Assembly: GCA_903850275.1 (NCBI GenBank)
Contig: CAINLH010000157.1
Coordinates: forward strand, 1-11,050
Source of the DNA: an uncultured Acidimicrobium sp.
Lineage (GTDB): Bacteria; Actinomycetota; Acidimicrobiia; Acidimicrobiales; Ilumatobacteraceae
DNA: 11,050 nt
Direction: 5' to 3'
Shown: positions 1 through 6,352 of the stretch, in pieces
How the letters are laid out: the number at the start of each line of letters is the position of its first letter
Position numbering within the stretch: position 1 is the stretch's first letter
Position numbers and translations under genes: made by a program
The notes under the pieces: model-generated
The model's input: only the letters and a program-made list of their open reading frames with translations
What the model was told of the DNA's origin: nothing
Databases searched by the model: none

Positions 1-749
1 AGGAAGCAACCGAAGACAAACCCGTCACTGTTGTTTCGGTGATGGCTGTAAACAACGAAGTGGGAACAATCACGCCAATGCGTGATGTCGCGCGAATAGT
101 TCGCAAGTATGCGCCAAACGCAATTCTTCACACCGATGCGGTGCAAGCTGCTTGCTGGATTGACATGCGCGAGATCACTCCACTTGTAGATGTGCTTACG
201 TTGTCGTCACACAAATTTGGCGGCCCAAAGGGTGTGGGCGTGATGGTGTTAAAAACGGGGAAGCATTTAGAGCCACTTATTCTTGGTGGCGGCCAAGAGC
301 GAGACCGCCGAAGCGGTACGCACAACGTGGCAGGCATTATTGCAACCGCAAAAGCGCTTGAAGCAACCGACTCGACACGCGCATCCGAATGCGAGCGCGT
401 CTCGGTAATGCGCGATCGGTTGGTCGACGAAATCCGTGCAGCGCTCGATGGCGTTTTGGAAACAGTCCCGCGCCAGCATCGTGTTCCTGGCGCGGCGCAC
501 TTGTGTTTTTCGGGCGTGGAAAACGAAGCGCTGTTGTTCCTGCTCGACCAGGTGGATGTGTGTGCTTCGGCGGCGTCGGCATGTGCCAGCGGCGCAATGG
601 AGCCGTCGCATGTGCTTGAGGCCATGGGTATCGAGCGCTCGTGGAGTAATGGCGCGCTCCGGCTCAGCCTTGGCCACACCACCACAAATGCCGATATAGA
701 TAAGGCTGTTTCGGCCATTGTCTCTGCAGTCAATCAATTGCGTCGTTAG
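1..749 (+). CDS. Cysteine desulfurase, NifS/IscS type (5' end outside window)
   Basis: This PLP enzyme takes sulfur from L-cysteine, giving alanine and an enzyme persulfide that feeds Fe-S cluster assembly or tRNA thiolation. The reading frame is open back to the window edge; the first in-window codons (from position 3) encode EATEDKPVTVVSVMAVNNEVGT, whose VSVM..NNEVG part is a family hallmark, so the GTG/ATG at 39-44 are internal. Visible are the cofactor aspartate in HTDAVQA, the PLP lysine in SSHKFGGPKG (codon 213-215), RRSGTHNVAG, and the catalytic-cysteine loop SACASG (Cys codon 582-584) followed by EPSHVL. About 248 residues are present of a usual 380-400, so roughly the N-terminal third is missing. 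It lies 10 nt upstream of mnmA on the same strand, which suggests it is the sulfur donor for MnmA. The family is secure; the choice among iscS, nifS and a dedicated paralogue is not. Confidence 0.95.
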   Translation, partial: EATEDKPVTVVSVMAVNNEVGTITPMRDVARIVRKYAPNAILHTDAVQAACWIDMREITPLVDVLTLSSHKFGGPKGVGVMVLKTGKHLEPLILGGGQERDRRSGTHNVAGIIATAKALEATDSTRASECERVSVMRDRLVDEIRAALDGVLETVPRQHRVPGAAHLCFSGVENEALLFLLDQVDVCASAASACASGAMEPSHVLEAMGIERSWSNGALRLSLGHTTTNADIDKAVSAIVSAVNQLRR

Positions 750-752
750 CCT
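747..752 (+). promoter_or_regulatory. Possible -10 hexamer (TAGCCT) for leaderless mnmA transcript
   Basis: TAGCCT fits the actinobacterial TANNNT -10 pattern and sits exactly 7 nt before the mnmA ATG, which would put the transcription start at or next to the start codon. Its first three bases are the TAG stop codon of the cysteine desulfurase. mnmA has no clear Shine-Dalgarno site. No good -35 match is visible. The call rests on the same geometry recurring at other starts in the window. Confidence 0.4.
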
Positions 753-759
753 TTAGAGC

Positions 760-1851
760 ATGAAAGTGCTTGTAGCCATGTCTGGTGGCGTTGATTCGTC
801 GGTTGCCGCAGCCGAACTAAAAGACGCCGGGCACGAAGTGGTTGGAGTAACCATGCGCCTATGGGGCGGCGAAAGCGACACGGGTTGTTGCTCGGTTTCC
901 GATGTTGACGATGCGCGCCGTGTTGCCCAGCAGCTGGGCATTGATCATTTGGTGTTCAACTTTTCCGATGACTTCAACAAGCACGTGGTCGACCCGTACG
1001 TGCAAGCCCATGTGGATGGCCTTACTCCAAACCCTTGCATCGAATGCAACCGCCATCTCAAGTTCGATCGGCTGAGCGAGCGCGCTCGGCTGCTTGGCTT
1101 CGATGCAGTGGCAACTGGGCATCATGCGCGCATTGAAAAAGACGACGAGGGCACACTTCGTCTTGCGCGCGGCGCCGACGATGCCAAAGACCAGAGTTAT
1201 GTAGTGCACATGCTCGATCAAAACGAGCTGGAATACACCATGTTTCCAGTGGGGCATTTAACTAAAGCGCAAGTTCGCGATAGGGCGGTCGAGTTGGGCT
1301 TGCGCACTGCCACCAAACCCGACAGTCAAGATGTTTGTTTCATCAGCAAGACGGGCGGCCGCGAAACCTTTTTGGGCAATCGCATCCCATTTCGCCCAGC
1401 GCGCGTTGTAAACGAAGACGGAAGTGAAGCGGGTTCGGTAGATGCTCTCGAACTCGTAACGATTGGTCAGCGCAAAGGCCTCGGCCTGCCAGGCGGCGGG
1501 CCAAAGCAATATGTGGTCGATGTAGATACACCCAATGCACGCATCACGGTAGGCGACGAATCTAAATTGTTCTGCCAGTCGGTTGTAGTCAACGACATCG
1601 TGTGGTCGAGTGAAACCGATGTCGAGCGTTTGCGTGTAAACAACGACGTGCTGGTGCAGTCCAGCGCCCACGGGGTGGCATTGCCCGCCACGGTGGAAGT
1701 CTTAACAGAATCTGAAATCCGTCTGAATTGGTTGGTTCCACAGCGCCGAATTGCACCCGGCCAGAGCGTTGTGCTTTATAATGTAACCAATTCTTATGTC
1801 CTAGCGGGAGGCATCGCGTGTTCAGATTCAGAAAAGGTCTCATTGTTGTAG
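760..1851 (+). CDS. mnmA: tRNA-specific 2-thiouridylase MnmA
   Basis: MnmA adenylates and then thiolates U34 of Lys, Glu and Gln tRNAs, giving the 2-thiouridine that stabilises wobble pairing; it acts in the cytoplasm with sulfur from a cysteine desulfurase. The 363 residues are the normal full length. In order: the PP-loop ATP site SGGVDSS (residues 8-14), the first catalytic cysteine in NPCIECN (Cys93, with Cys96), ATGHHARI (about 118-125), KDQSYVV (143-149), the second catalytic cysteine in DSQDVCFI (Cys193), TIGQRKGLGLPGG, and a C-terminal beta-barrel ending in LAGGIACSD. The ATG at 760 starts directly with the typical KVLVAMSGGVDSS N-terminus. The gene lies 10 nt after the cysteine desulfurase, its likely partner. 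Its last 34 nt overlap the next gene in a different frame. All catalytic residues are present. Confidence 0.98.
   Translation: MKVLVAMSGGVDSSVAAAELKDAGHEVVGVTMRLWGGESDTGCCSVSDVDDARRVAQQLGIDHLVFNFSDDFNKHVVDPYVQAHVDGLTPNPCIECNRHLKFDRLSERARLLGFDAVATGHHARIEKDDEGTLRLARGADDAKDQSYVVHMLDQNELEYTMFPVGHLTKAQVRDRAVELGLRTATKPDSQDVCFISKTGGRETFLGNRIPFRPARVVNEDGSEAGSVDALELVTIGQRKGLGLPGGGPKQYVVDVDTPNARITVGDESKLFCQSVVVNDIVWSSETDVERLRVNNDVLVQSSAHGVALPATVEVLTESEIRLNWLVPQRRIAPGQSVVLYNVTNSYVLAGGIACSDSEKVSLL
1806..1811 (+). promoter_or_regulatory. Strong Shine-Dalgarno site inside the 3' end of mnmA
   Basis: GGGAGG ends 6 nt before the GTG at 1818. It is the best ribosome binding site in the window and fixes the start of the secreted-protein gene even though that start lies within the mnmA coding sequence. 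Confidence 0.7.
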
Positions 1852-2858
1852 CAGCTGTTCTGTCGAGTTCGTTTGCCGTTGGGCAATCTGCGTCGGCAGC
1901 AGTTTCGTGGGAGTTTTCTGAAGAGAGTGTCGCCCTTGGAATATCGGCAGTTTCGCCTCACGTAGAACGAACGGGCTCGGTAGATCGCATTTGGTATCCA
2001 AGTCTTCCCTCTACTGCTGTCTCGGACTGCACCGATGCAGGGGCTTGCACATTGGTGGGCGGCGTAGGACGATTGGGTTCGGACTTCACTGCAATCACAC
2101 TTCCTAATGGAACTAGGAGGGCATATTTCGTTGATATGACTCCCGGGACAACATCAAAAACAGTGTCATCAGCGCAATGCGCAACTACTGAGTGTTTGAC
2201 TGTTGGAACTAGCACTCCAATCGCTGCAGATGTTGCAGTGCCAACGACAGAGCGTGCATGGGGCGTGCCAGATGCAGTGGTTACTCCAGACGGAAAAGTA
2301 CGCGTTTATCTTGTCGTGAGCCCAACACTGACCAGTTCATGTCCTGAAAAAGTACGTAGTTACATTTCAAGTGACGGCATAAATTTCACCGCTGAAAGCG
2401 GATACCGACTTGAGGGTGGCTTTGTTGACACCGAAATCCTTCGCGCAAAGACAGGCGACTGGCTCATGATCATGTCGACTGGCCCTGGTTGCGGAAACGG
2501 AATGCAGCAACTGTTTGTCTCGTCGTCCACCGATGGTCTCACATGGTCAACGCCACAGGCCGTGACTAAGAACGACAGTCGACGTCTCGACCCAACGGGC
2601 TACGAAGTATCGCCAAACGTATTTCGCATTTACTACGCATTCAATGCCTCTAGAACAGGCGAGACGTACACCCTGAAGCGTGGAACATTGAAGATTGCTA
2701 CTGGCGCATCAACTTCCGGCTCTGTTTCCACCACGACTGCTGCAAAAATCGGCGCTTCATGCACGACTGCTGGCGCAAAGTCAACCGTGATGGTGGCCAA
2801 GAAGACTGTCAAAGTCACGTGCAAGAAGGTGAAGAACAAATTGGTGTGGTCTAAGTAA
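1818..2858 (+). CDS. Secreted protein of unknown function, propeller-like repeats, C-terminal Cys/Lys-rich module
   Basis: I do not recognise a named family. The GTG start is supported by GGGAGG 6 nt upstream and by the signal peptide it begins: basic FRFRK, a hydrophobic stretch LIVVAAVLSSSFAV, and a signal peptidase I-like ASA|A site near residue 27. The mature part has several spaced beta-strand segments of the kind found in five-bladed propellers of glycosidases and sialidases: VRVYLVVS, SYISSDGINF, TEILRAKTGDWLMIMS, and an Asp-box-like SSSTDGLTWS. This hints at carbohydrate binding or cleavage, but no catalytic set can be assigned. After a Ser/Thr-rich linker (GASTSGSVSTTTAA) comes a module of about 36 residues with two cysteines and many lysines, ending KLVWSK. 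It overlaps mnmA by 34 nt, so translation may be coupled; the M14 gene begins 10 nt downstream. Export is likely; function is open. Confidence 0.85.
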   Translation: MFRFRKGLIVVAAVLSSSFAVGQSASAAVSWEFSEESVALGISAVSPHVERTGSVDRIWYPSLPSTAVSDCTDAGACTLVGGVGRLGSDFTAITLPNGTRRAYFVDMTPGTTSKTVSSAQCATTECLTVGTSTPIAADVAVPTTERAWGVPDAVVTPDGKVRVYLVVSPTLTSSCPEKVRSYISSDGINFTAESGYRLEGGFVDTEILRAKTGDWLMIMSTGPGCGNGMQQLFVSSSTDGLTWSTPQAVTKNDSRRLDPTGYEVSPNVFRIYYAFNASRTGETYTLKRGTLKIATGASTSGSVSTTTAAKIGASCTTAGAKSTVMVAKKTVKVTCKKVKNKLVWSK

Positions 2859-2861
2859 TAT
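2856..2861 (+). promoter_or_regulatory. Possible -10 hexamer (TAATAT) before the M14 gene
   Basis: TAATAT is the most AT-rich TANNNT element seen here. It overlaps the TAA stop of the preceding gene and lies exactly 7 nt before the ATC at 2869 that opens the signal peptide of the carboxypeptidase. No Shine-Dalgarno site and no clear -35 are visible. It supports 2869 as the 5' end of both the transcript and the coding sequence. Confidence 0.45.
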
Positions 2862-2868
2862 TCACTAG

Positions 2869-3624
2869 ATCAAACGCAACTTCCTTTTCTTTGCTACCGC
2901 ACTAGTTGCATCTTCAATTTGTGTTGCGCCAGCGCATGGCGCAACCGAACAAATAGAGCGGCGCGTATTTGGCACGTCGGTTTTGGGCCGGCCGCTTGAA
3001 GCATTTCGACTAGGCGACCCAAAGGGTGTCACCGTTGTCGTCATCGGGGTTATTCATGGCAACGAAGATGCCGGCTTATTGATTACCGATCAGTTATTGG
3101 AGATGGATGTTCCGAGAGGTATCAACCTGTGGGTTGTTCCAACGGTGAACCCAGATGGCACCGCGCTTAATCAACGAGGCAATGCCAACAGCGTCGATCT
3201 CAATCGCAACTTTCCGTACAACTGGGCGAAGATGGGGAAGCCTGGTTACTGGCAGTATGCGGGTGCAAAACGCGCATCCGAACCAGAGACAAAAGCAGTT
3301 GTGGCGTTTATGCGCGAGATCAAACCCGCACTGGGCATTTGGTACCACCAAGATTTGAACATGATTTCGCCGGGCGAAGGCCTTGAGGGAACCATGCGCA
3401 ACGCATATTCGCGACTGACGGGTATCCCGATCAAACGAATTACGGGTGGGCGCTACACGGGGGTTGCAGCCACATGGCAACGAAACACCATCAAGAACGG
3501 AATGGCATTTGTGGTGGAGTTGGGCGAGACACTGAATACCGCCCAGGCCAAGGTGCATTCCAGCGCAGTGCTGAACATTTCAATGCTGTTGCGGGATGCT
3601 CCATCTAGCAAACTAGGTCAGTGA
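2869..3624 (+). CDS. Secreted M14 zinc carboxypeptidase, apparent ATC start
   Basis: This is a zinc metallopeptidase of family M14, perhaps a murein-peptide amidase like MpaA; the substrate is inferred only. Zinc ligands are His and Glu in GVIHGNE (residues 63 and 66 counted from 2869) and His160 in WYHQD. The substrate-binding Asn-Arg is in VDLNRNF (112-113) and the catalytic Glu217 is in VVELGE. The first standard start, TTG at 2983, would cut into the conserved GTSVLGRPLEAF segment. The frame continues upstream without a stop to 2869, and the codons after ATC there encode KRN, the hydrophobic run FLFFATALVASSICV, and a plausible cleavage site APAHG|A: a complete signal peptide lacking only a normal first codon. 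With this start the protein has 251 residues. No ATG, GTG or TTG lies in frame between the stop at 2866 and 2983. Either ATC is used, or the ATG has been mutated or misread. The last 4 nt overlap the next gene (GTGA). Confidence 0.88.
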   Translation: MKRNFLFFATALVASSICVAPAHGATEQIERRVFGTSVLGRPLEAFRLGDPKGVTVVVIGVIHGNEDAGLLITDQLLEMDVPRGINLWVVPTVNPDGTALNQRGNANSVDLNRNFPYNWAKMGKPGYWQYAGAKRASEPETKAVVAFMREIKPALGIWYHQDLNMISPGEGLEGTMRNAYSRLTGIPIKRITGGRYTGVAATWQRNTIKNGMAFVVELGETLNTAQAKVHSSAVLNISMLLRDAPSSKLGQ

Positions 3625-4415
3625 AAATTGAGCGAAACCGCGCGCTAATCCTGATGGCCTTCGGCGTTGGTGCCGGGCTGCTCTCCGGAATGTTTGGCCT
3701 CGGTGGGGGCATCATCATTATTCCGGGCCTCATGTTTGCCCTGAAGATGGATCAGCGCCTTGCGCACGGCACATCGCTTGGCGGTGTGTTTCTTATTTCC
3801 TGTGCAAGCTTCGTCACCTATTGGACGCATGACGAAATCGATTGGCGTGTTGTGCTCTGGCTATCAATTGGTTCGGTAAGCGGTTCGCTGATTGGCGCAA
3901 AGCTCTTGTCGATCGTTTCCAAAAAGACACTCACAGTTTCGTTCATTGCAGTGCTGGTTATTGCTGGCGTGCGAATGTTCTTCGAGATAGATGCATCAGG
4001 CGTCATGATTATTGATGCGCTAACGGTGGTTTGGCTCATCGTCATAGGCGTTGCGGTTGGTGCCATCGCGGGCATGTTGGGCATTGGTGGCGGTTTGATG
4101 ACTGTCCCAATTTTGGTTGTGTTATTCCACGTGTCGCCAGCGCTGGCAAAGGGAACTTCGCTTGCGGTGGTCATCCCCACCGCTTTCAGCGGCACTTTGC
4201 AGAATTATCGGAACAAGAACACCGATCTTCAGGCTGCAGCCATTGTCAGTTCCACTGGCATTGTTGCTGCAATTGCAGGCAGTTGGTTGGCAACTCGCAT
4301 GAATGATGCGCTGTCCAACTTCTTGTTTGCGGTGTTGCTCATTTTCATTGCGGCAAGAATGTTGCTGCAACTGCGAAAAAGCAGTGCTACGCCAGCAGTT
4401 GAGGGAGCGTCGTAA
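3621..4415 (+). CDS. TSUP-family (TauE/SafE) membrane transporter
   Basis: A polytopic inner-membrane protein of 264 residues, typical of the sulfite exporter TauE/SafE family, whose members move sulfite, sulfonates, sulfoacetate or related anions. The family's two-fold repeat is visible: a glycine-rich helix start in each half, SGMFGLGGGIIIIPG (residues 22-36) with AHGTSLGGV, and AGMLGIGGGLMTVP (150-163) with AKGTSLAVV. I count about seven to eight hydrophobic segments and a short basic C-terminal tail. The GTG start overlaps the stop of the M14 gene in a GTGA junction, so translation is probably coupled; only a weak AGG lies upstream. The substrate cannot be read from the sequence. A sulfur compound would suit the nearby cysteine desulfurase and mnmA, but that is inference. 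The final 29 nt overlap the convergent gene on the other strand. Confidence 0.93.
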   Translation: MKIERNRALILMAFGVGAGLLSGMFGLGGGIIIIPGLMFALKMDQRLAHGTSLGGVFLISCASFVTYWTHDEIDWRVVLWLSIGSVSGSLIGAKLLSIVSKKTLTVSFIAVLVIAGVRMFFEIDASGVMIIDALTVVWLIVIGVAVGAIAGMLGIGGGLMTVPILVVLFHVSPALAKGTSLAVVIPTAFSGTLQNYRNKNTDLQAAAIVSSTGIVAAIAGSWLATRMNDALSNFLFAVLLIFIAARMLLQLRKSSATPAVEGAS

Positions 4416-5565
4416 GCGCTTCGTATTGATCGGCTTCGTTATACATGTGAGCCGAAATCCGCACGTAAGTTTTTTCTCTTACCGTCATGCACATGCATTC
4501 GGCCTTTAGCTGTTTGCCGGCTTTCTGCACAACTGTTTCGATCTCGGTTTTTGTCCATGGTTGAATAAGTGGCAATTGCACCATGCGCATCCACGGTGCT
4601 TCCACCCCAGAATCGATGTGCGGCTGGGTGCCCCAGGCACTGCGTAATAACGCTGCGCCGCTATCGACCACCGAGCGGTTATGAAAGTCTCGTTCGGCCC
4701 AACTCCATTGCTCTTGAAATGCAATTGCGGAAGGAACCGACAAATAGGCCGAATAGTCGCTTGTGCCTTGCCATTCGAACGAACCTGGGAAGCCCTTTTC
4801 GTAGCCCCACGAAGGCGACAGCGGGGCCATGACGTCGGCAATTGCTTGCGAACCACAGATCAGCGCGGCCGCTGGCTGCGGAGCACAGAGCCACTTGTGC
4901 AAATTTCCCACCCAAACATCGAAACCAATTGGCAGCGGTTGTTGCAACATGCCCGCTGAGTGCGCGGCATCGATGACAAATTGTGCGCTTGGGTGCTTTG
5001 CTCGCACAAGCGAGATGACATCGCTGACGGGCAGCAACACTCCAGTTTCCGATGTGATGTGATCGAGCACCACAATGACGTTGGATTTTTTGTCGGCGAT
5101 AGATGCATTGATTCGCTCGGCAATGACATCGGCATCGATTTCGGTGGGGTACACCAATTGCGCGATCGAATAATTGCACTTACTAAATTTTGCAATATGT
5201 TCGAGGCCATGCAACACGCCCCCATATCCAAGTGATGTGGCAACAAGGTGCGGGGTTGCTTGCACCAAACTGCATTGATTGACAAGGGCTTGAACAGCAG
5301 TAATGACGCCCTGCGATGCGTTGGGAACAAAAGCAAAATGCTGCGTTGGCACGCCAAACCATTTCGCAACAGTGTCGCGCGCGTCATCAAGTAGGCCAGG
5401 CAACTCAAAGCGAAACCACCTATTCGGGTCGCGCGTTGCCTGCAGCCGAAAACCATCTTGCACTTGTTGAACGTCGATCGGAACCGAACCGTACGAACCG
5501 TGATTTAAGTACGCCAATGTTGGGTCGAGCTGCCACTTGGACGCCCATTGATTTGTCGATGTCAT
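4387..5565 (-). CDS. Class V PLP-dependent enzyme, isopenicillin-N-epimerase-like
   Basis: A fold-type I PLP enzyme of the class V aminotransferase group, closest in motif style to isopenicillin N epimerase (CefD)-like proteins. Using the ATG at 5565 it has 392 residues, a normal length. Visible are YLNHGSYGS near the N-terminus, RWFRFELPGLL, the cofactor aspartate in IDAAHSAG (Asp199), and the PLP lysine in NLHKWLCAP (Lys224). A TTG three codons upstream (5574) is possible but lies 1 nt after the preceding stop; the ATG has a TANNNT element 7 nt ahead. Most bacterial proteins of this group have no proven reaction: C-S lyase, epimerase and transaminase activities are all known among relatives such as EgtE. 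There are no beta-lactam genes here, so a role in antibiotic synthesis is not supported. It is the last gene of the dxs cluster and converges on the TSUP gene with a 29-nt overlap. Confidence 0.92.
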   Translation of the reverse strand: MTSTNQWASKWQLDPTLAYLNHGSYGSVPIDVQQVQDGFRLQATRDPNRWFRFELPGLLDDARDTVAKWFGVPTQHFAFVPNASQGVITAVQALVNQCSLVQATPHLVATSLGYGGVLHGLEHIAKFSKCNYSIAQLVYPTEIDADVIAERINASIADKKSNVIVVLDHITSETGVLLPVSDVISLVRAKHPSAQFVIDAAHSAGMLQQPLPIGFDVWVGNLHKWLCAPQPAAALICGSQAIADVMAPLSPSWGYEKGFPGSFEWQGTSDYSAYLSVPSAIAFQEQWSWAERDFHNRSVVDSGAALLRSAWGTQPHIDSGVEAPWMRMVQLPLIQPWTKTEIETVVQKAGKQLKAECMCMTVREKTYVRISAHMYNEADQYEALTTLPQLLA

Positions 5566-5572
5566 TGGTCTC

Positions 5573-5578
5573 AACCTA
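5573..5578 (-). promoter_or_regulatory. Possible -10 hexamer (TAGGTT) before the class V PLP gene
   Basis: On the minus strand TAGGTT begins with the TAG stop of the upstream phosphatase gene and ends exactly 7 nt before the ATG at 5565. It may drive a leaderless internal transcript within the dxs cluster. It is supported only by the shared geometry; no -35 is evident. Confidence 0.35.
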
Positions 5579-6349
5579 TTTCAATCGCGCAATTACTTCG
5601 GCATGCAAAACGCCGTTACTGCTGACCGAGGAATCGGCCCGCCAGTCGGCATTACCAAACCGATCGGTGATTGTTCCACCGGCCTCTTGCACGATGGGGT
5701 AGATGGCTGCGTTGTCGTAGGGCTGAAGGCCAATTACATCGACAGCAACATCGATGGCACCCTGTGCCACAAGCATGTGTTGCCAAAAGTCGCCGAAGCC
5801 ACGAGCACGCAAGGCGTCGGTTTGCAGTTGCACCAACTTTGGAATTCCGCCTACTGCTTGCCAACCGGCGTTGGGGGTTGTGCTCACGTGGGCTTCTGAG
5901 ACCGCTGCTGTTGATGATGCATATATACGTGTGCCGTTAAAGAAGGCCCCGCCACCGGTAGTTGCCCACCAACGAAACCCCATTGCGGGTGCAGAGACCA
6001 CGCCCAATTCGGGCACACCATTGCGGACCAAAGCAATCAGCGTCGCCCACACCGGGACACCACGAACAAAGTTGGTGGTGCCATCAATCGGGTCGATCAC
6101 CCAGGTCGCTTCGGCATTGGCTGGCCCGGAAGTGCCAAACTCCTCGCCGTAAATGCCATAGTCGGGCCGAGCAGAATTGAGTGAGGCGACAATCGCTTGT
6201 TCGGTTGCGCGGTCGATATCGGTTACTTCGCTGTTGTCGGCTTTACGGGTGACCCCGAATGAGCGGGAGGTAAAACCCGAAAGGCTTATCGCATCGGCAG
6301 CATCGCTTGCATGAAGCGCAACCTGGAGAAGTTCCGCAAGATCGGACAT
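5576..6349 (-). CDS. hisN: Inositol-monophosphatase-family phosphatase, histidinol-phosphatase (HisN) type
   Basis: A Mg-dependent phosphatase of the inositol monophosphatase family with 257 residues, full length. Metal ligands are visible in YGEEF (Glu69/Glu70), WVIDPIDGTTNF (Asp86, Asp89) and PYDNAA (Asp212). The stretches NFVRGVPVWATLIAL, GVVSAPA, RWWAT, GGGAFFNG and GFGDFWQHMLVAQGAIDVAVD are the pattern I associate with actinobacterial HisN, which dephosphorylates histidinol phosphate in histidine synthesis. The usual WDLAA near the last ligand is YDNAA here, so the substrate could differ; inositol phosphate or another sugar phosphate is possible. The ATG at 6349 lies 3 nt after the dxs stop (TAA TCA ATG) with no Shine-Dalgarno site, which suggests coupling to dxs translation. 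No other histidine gene is in view. Confidence 0.85.
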   Translation of the reverse strand: MSDLAELLQVALHASDAADAISLSGFTSRSFGVTRKADNSEVTDIDRATEQAIVASLNSARPDYGIYGEEFGTSGPANAEATWVIDPIDGTTNFVRGVPVWATLIALVRNGVPELGVVSAPAMGFRWWATTGGGAFFNGTRIYASSTAAVSEAHVSTTPNAGWQAVGGIPKLVQLQTDALRARGFGDFWQHMLVAQGAIDVAVDVIGLQPYDNAAIYPIVQEAGGTITDRFGNADWRADSSVSSNGVLHAEVIARLK

Positions 6350-6352
6350 TGA

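Noticed and set aside
267..737. Minus-strand open frames opposite the cysteine desulfurase (up to 201 codons)
   Set aside because: The sense frame carries all the family motifs; the antisense products show no domain, signal or membrane pattern.
2983..2985. TTG as the real start of the M14 gene
   Set aside because: It would remove the conserved GTSVLGRPL lead-in and a complete signal peptide encoded in the same open frame; there is no ribosome site before it.
4368..4401. Inverted repeat CAACTGC / GCAGTTG, and a nested ACTGC-GAAAAA-GCAGT hairpin, near the convergent 3' ends
   Set aside because: The stems are only 5-7 bp, lie within coding sequence, and are not followed by a T run on either strand, so I do not call a terminator.
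4387..5565. Beta-lactam biosynthesis suggested by the isopenicillin-N-epimerase-like protein
   Set aside because: No isopenicillin synthase, peptide synthetase or other beta-lactam gene is present, and the resemblance is to a broad class V family with many functions.
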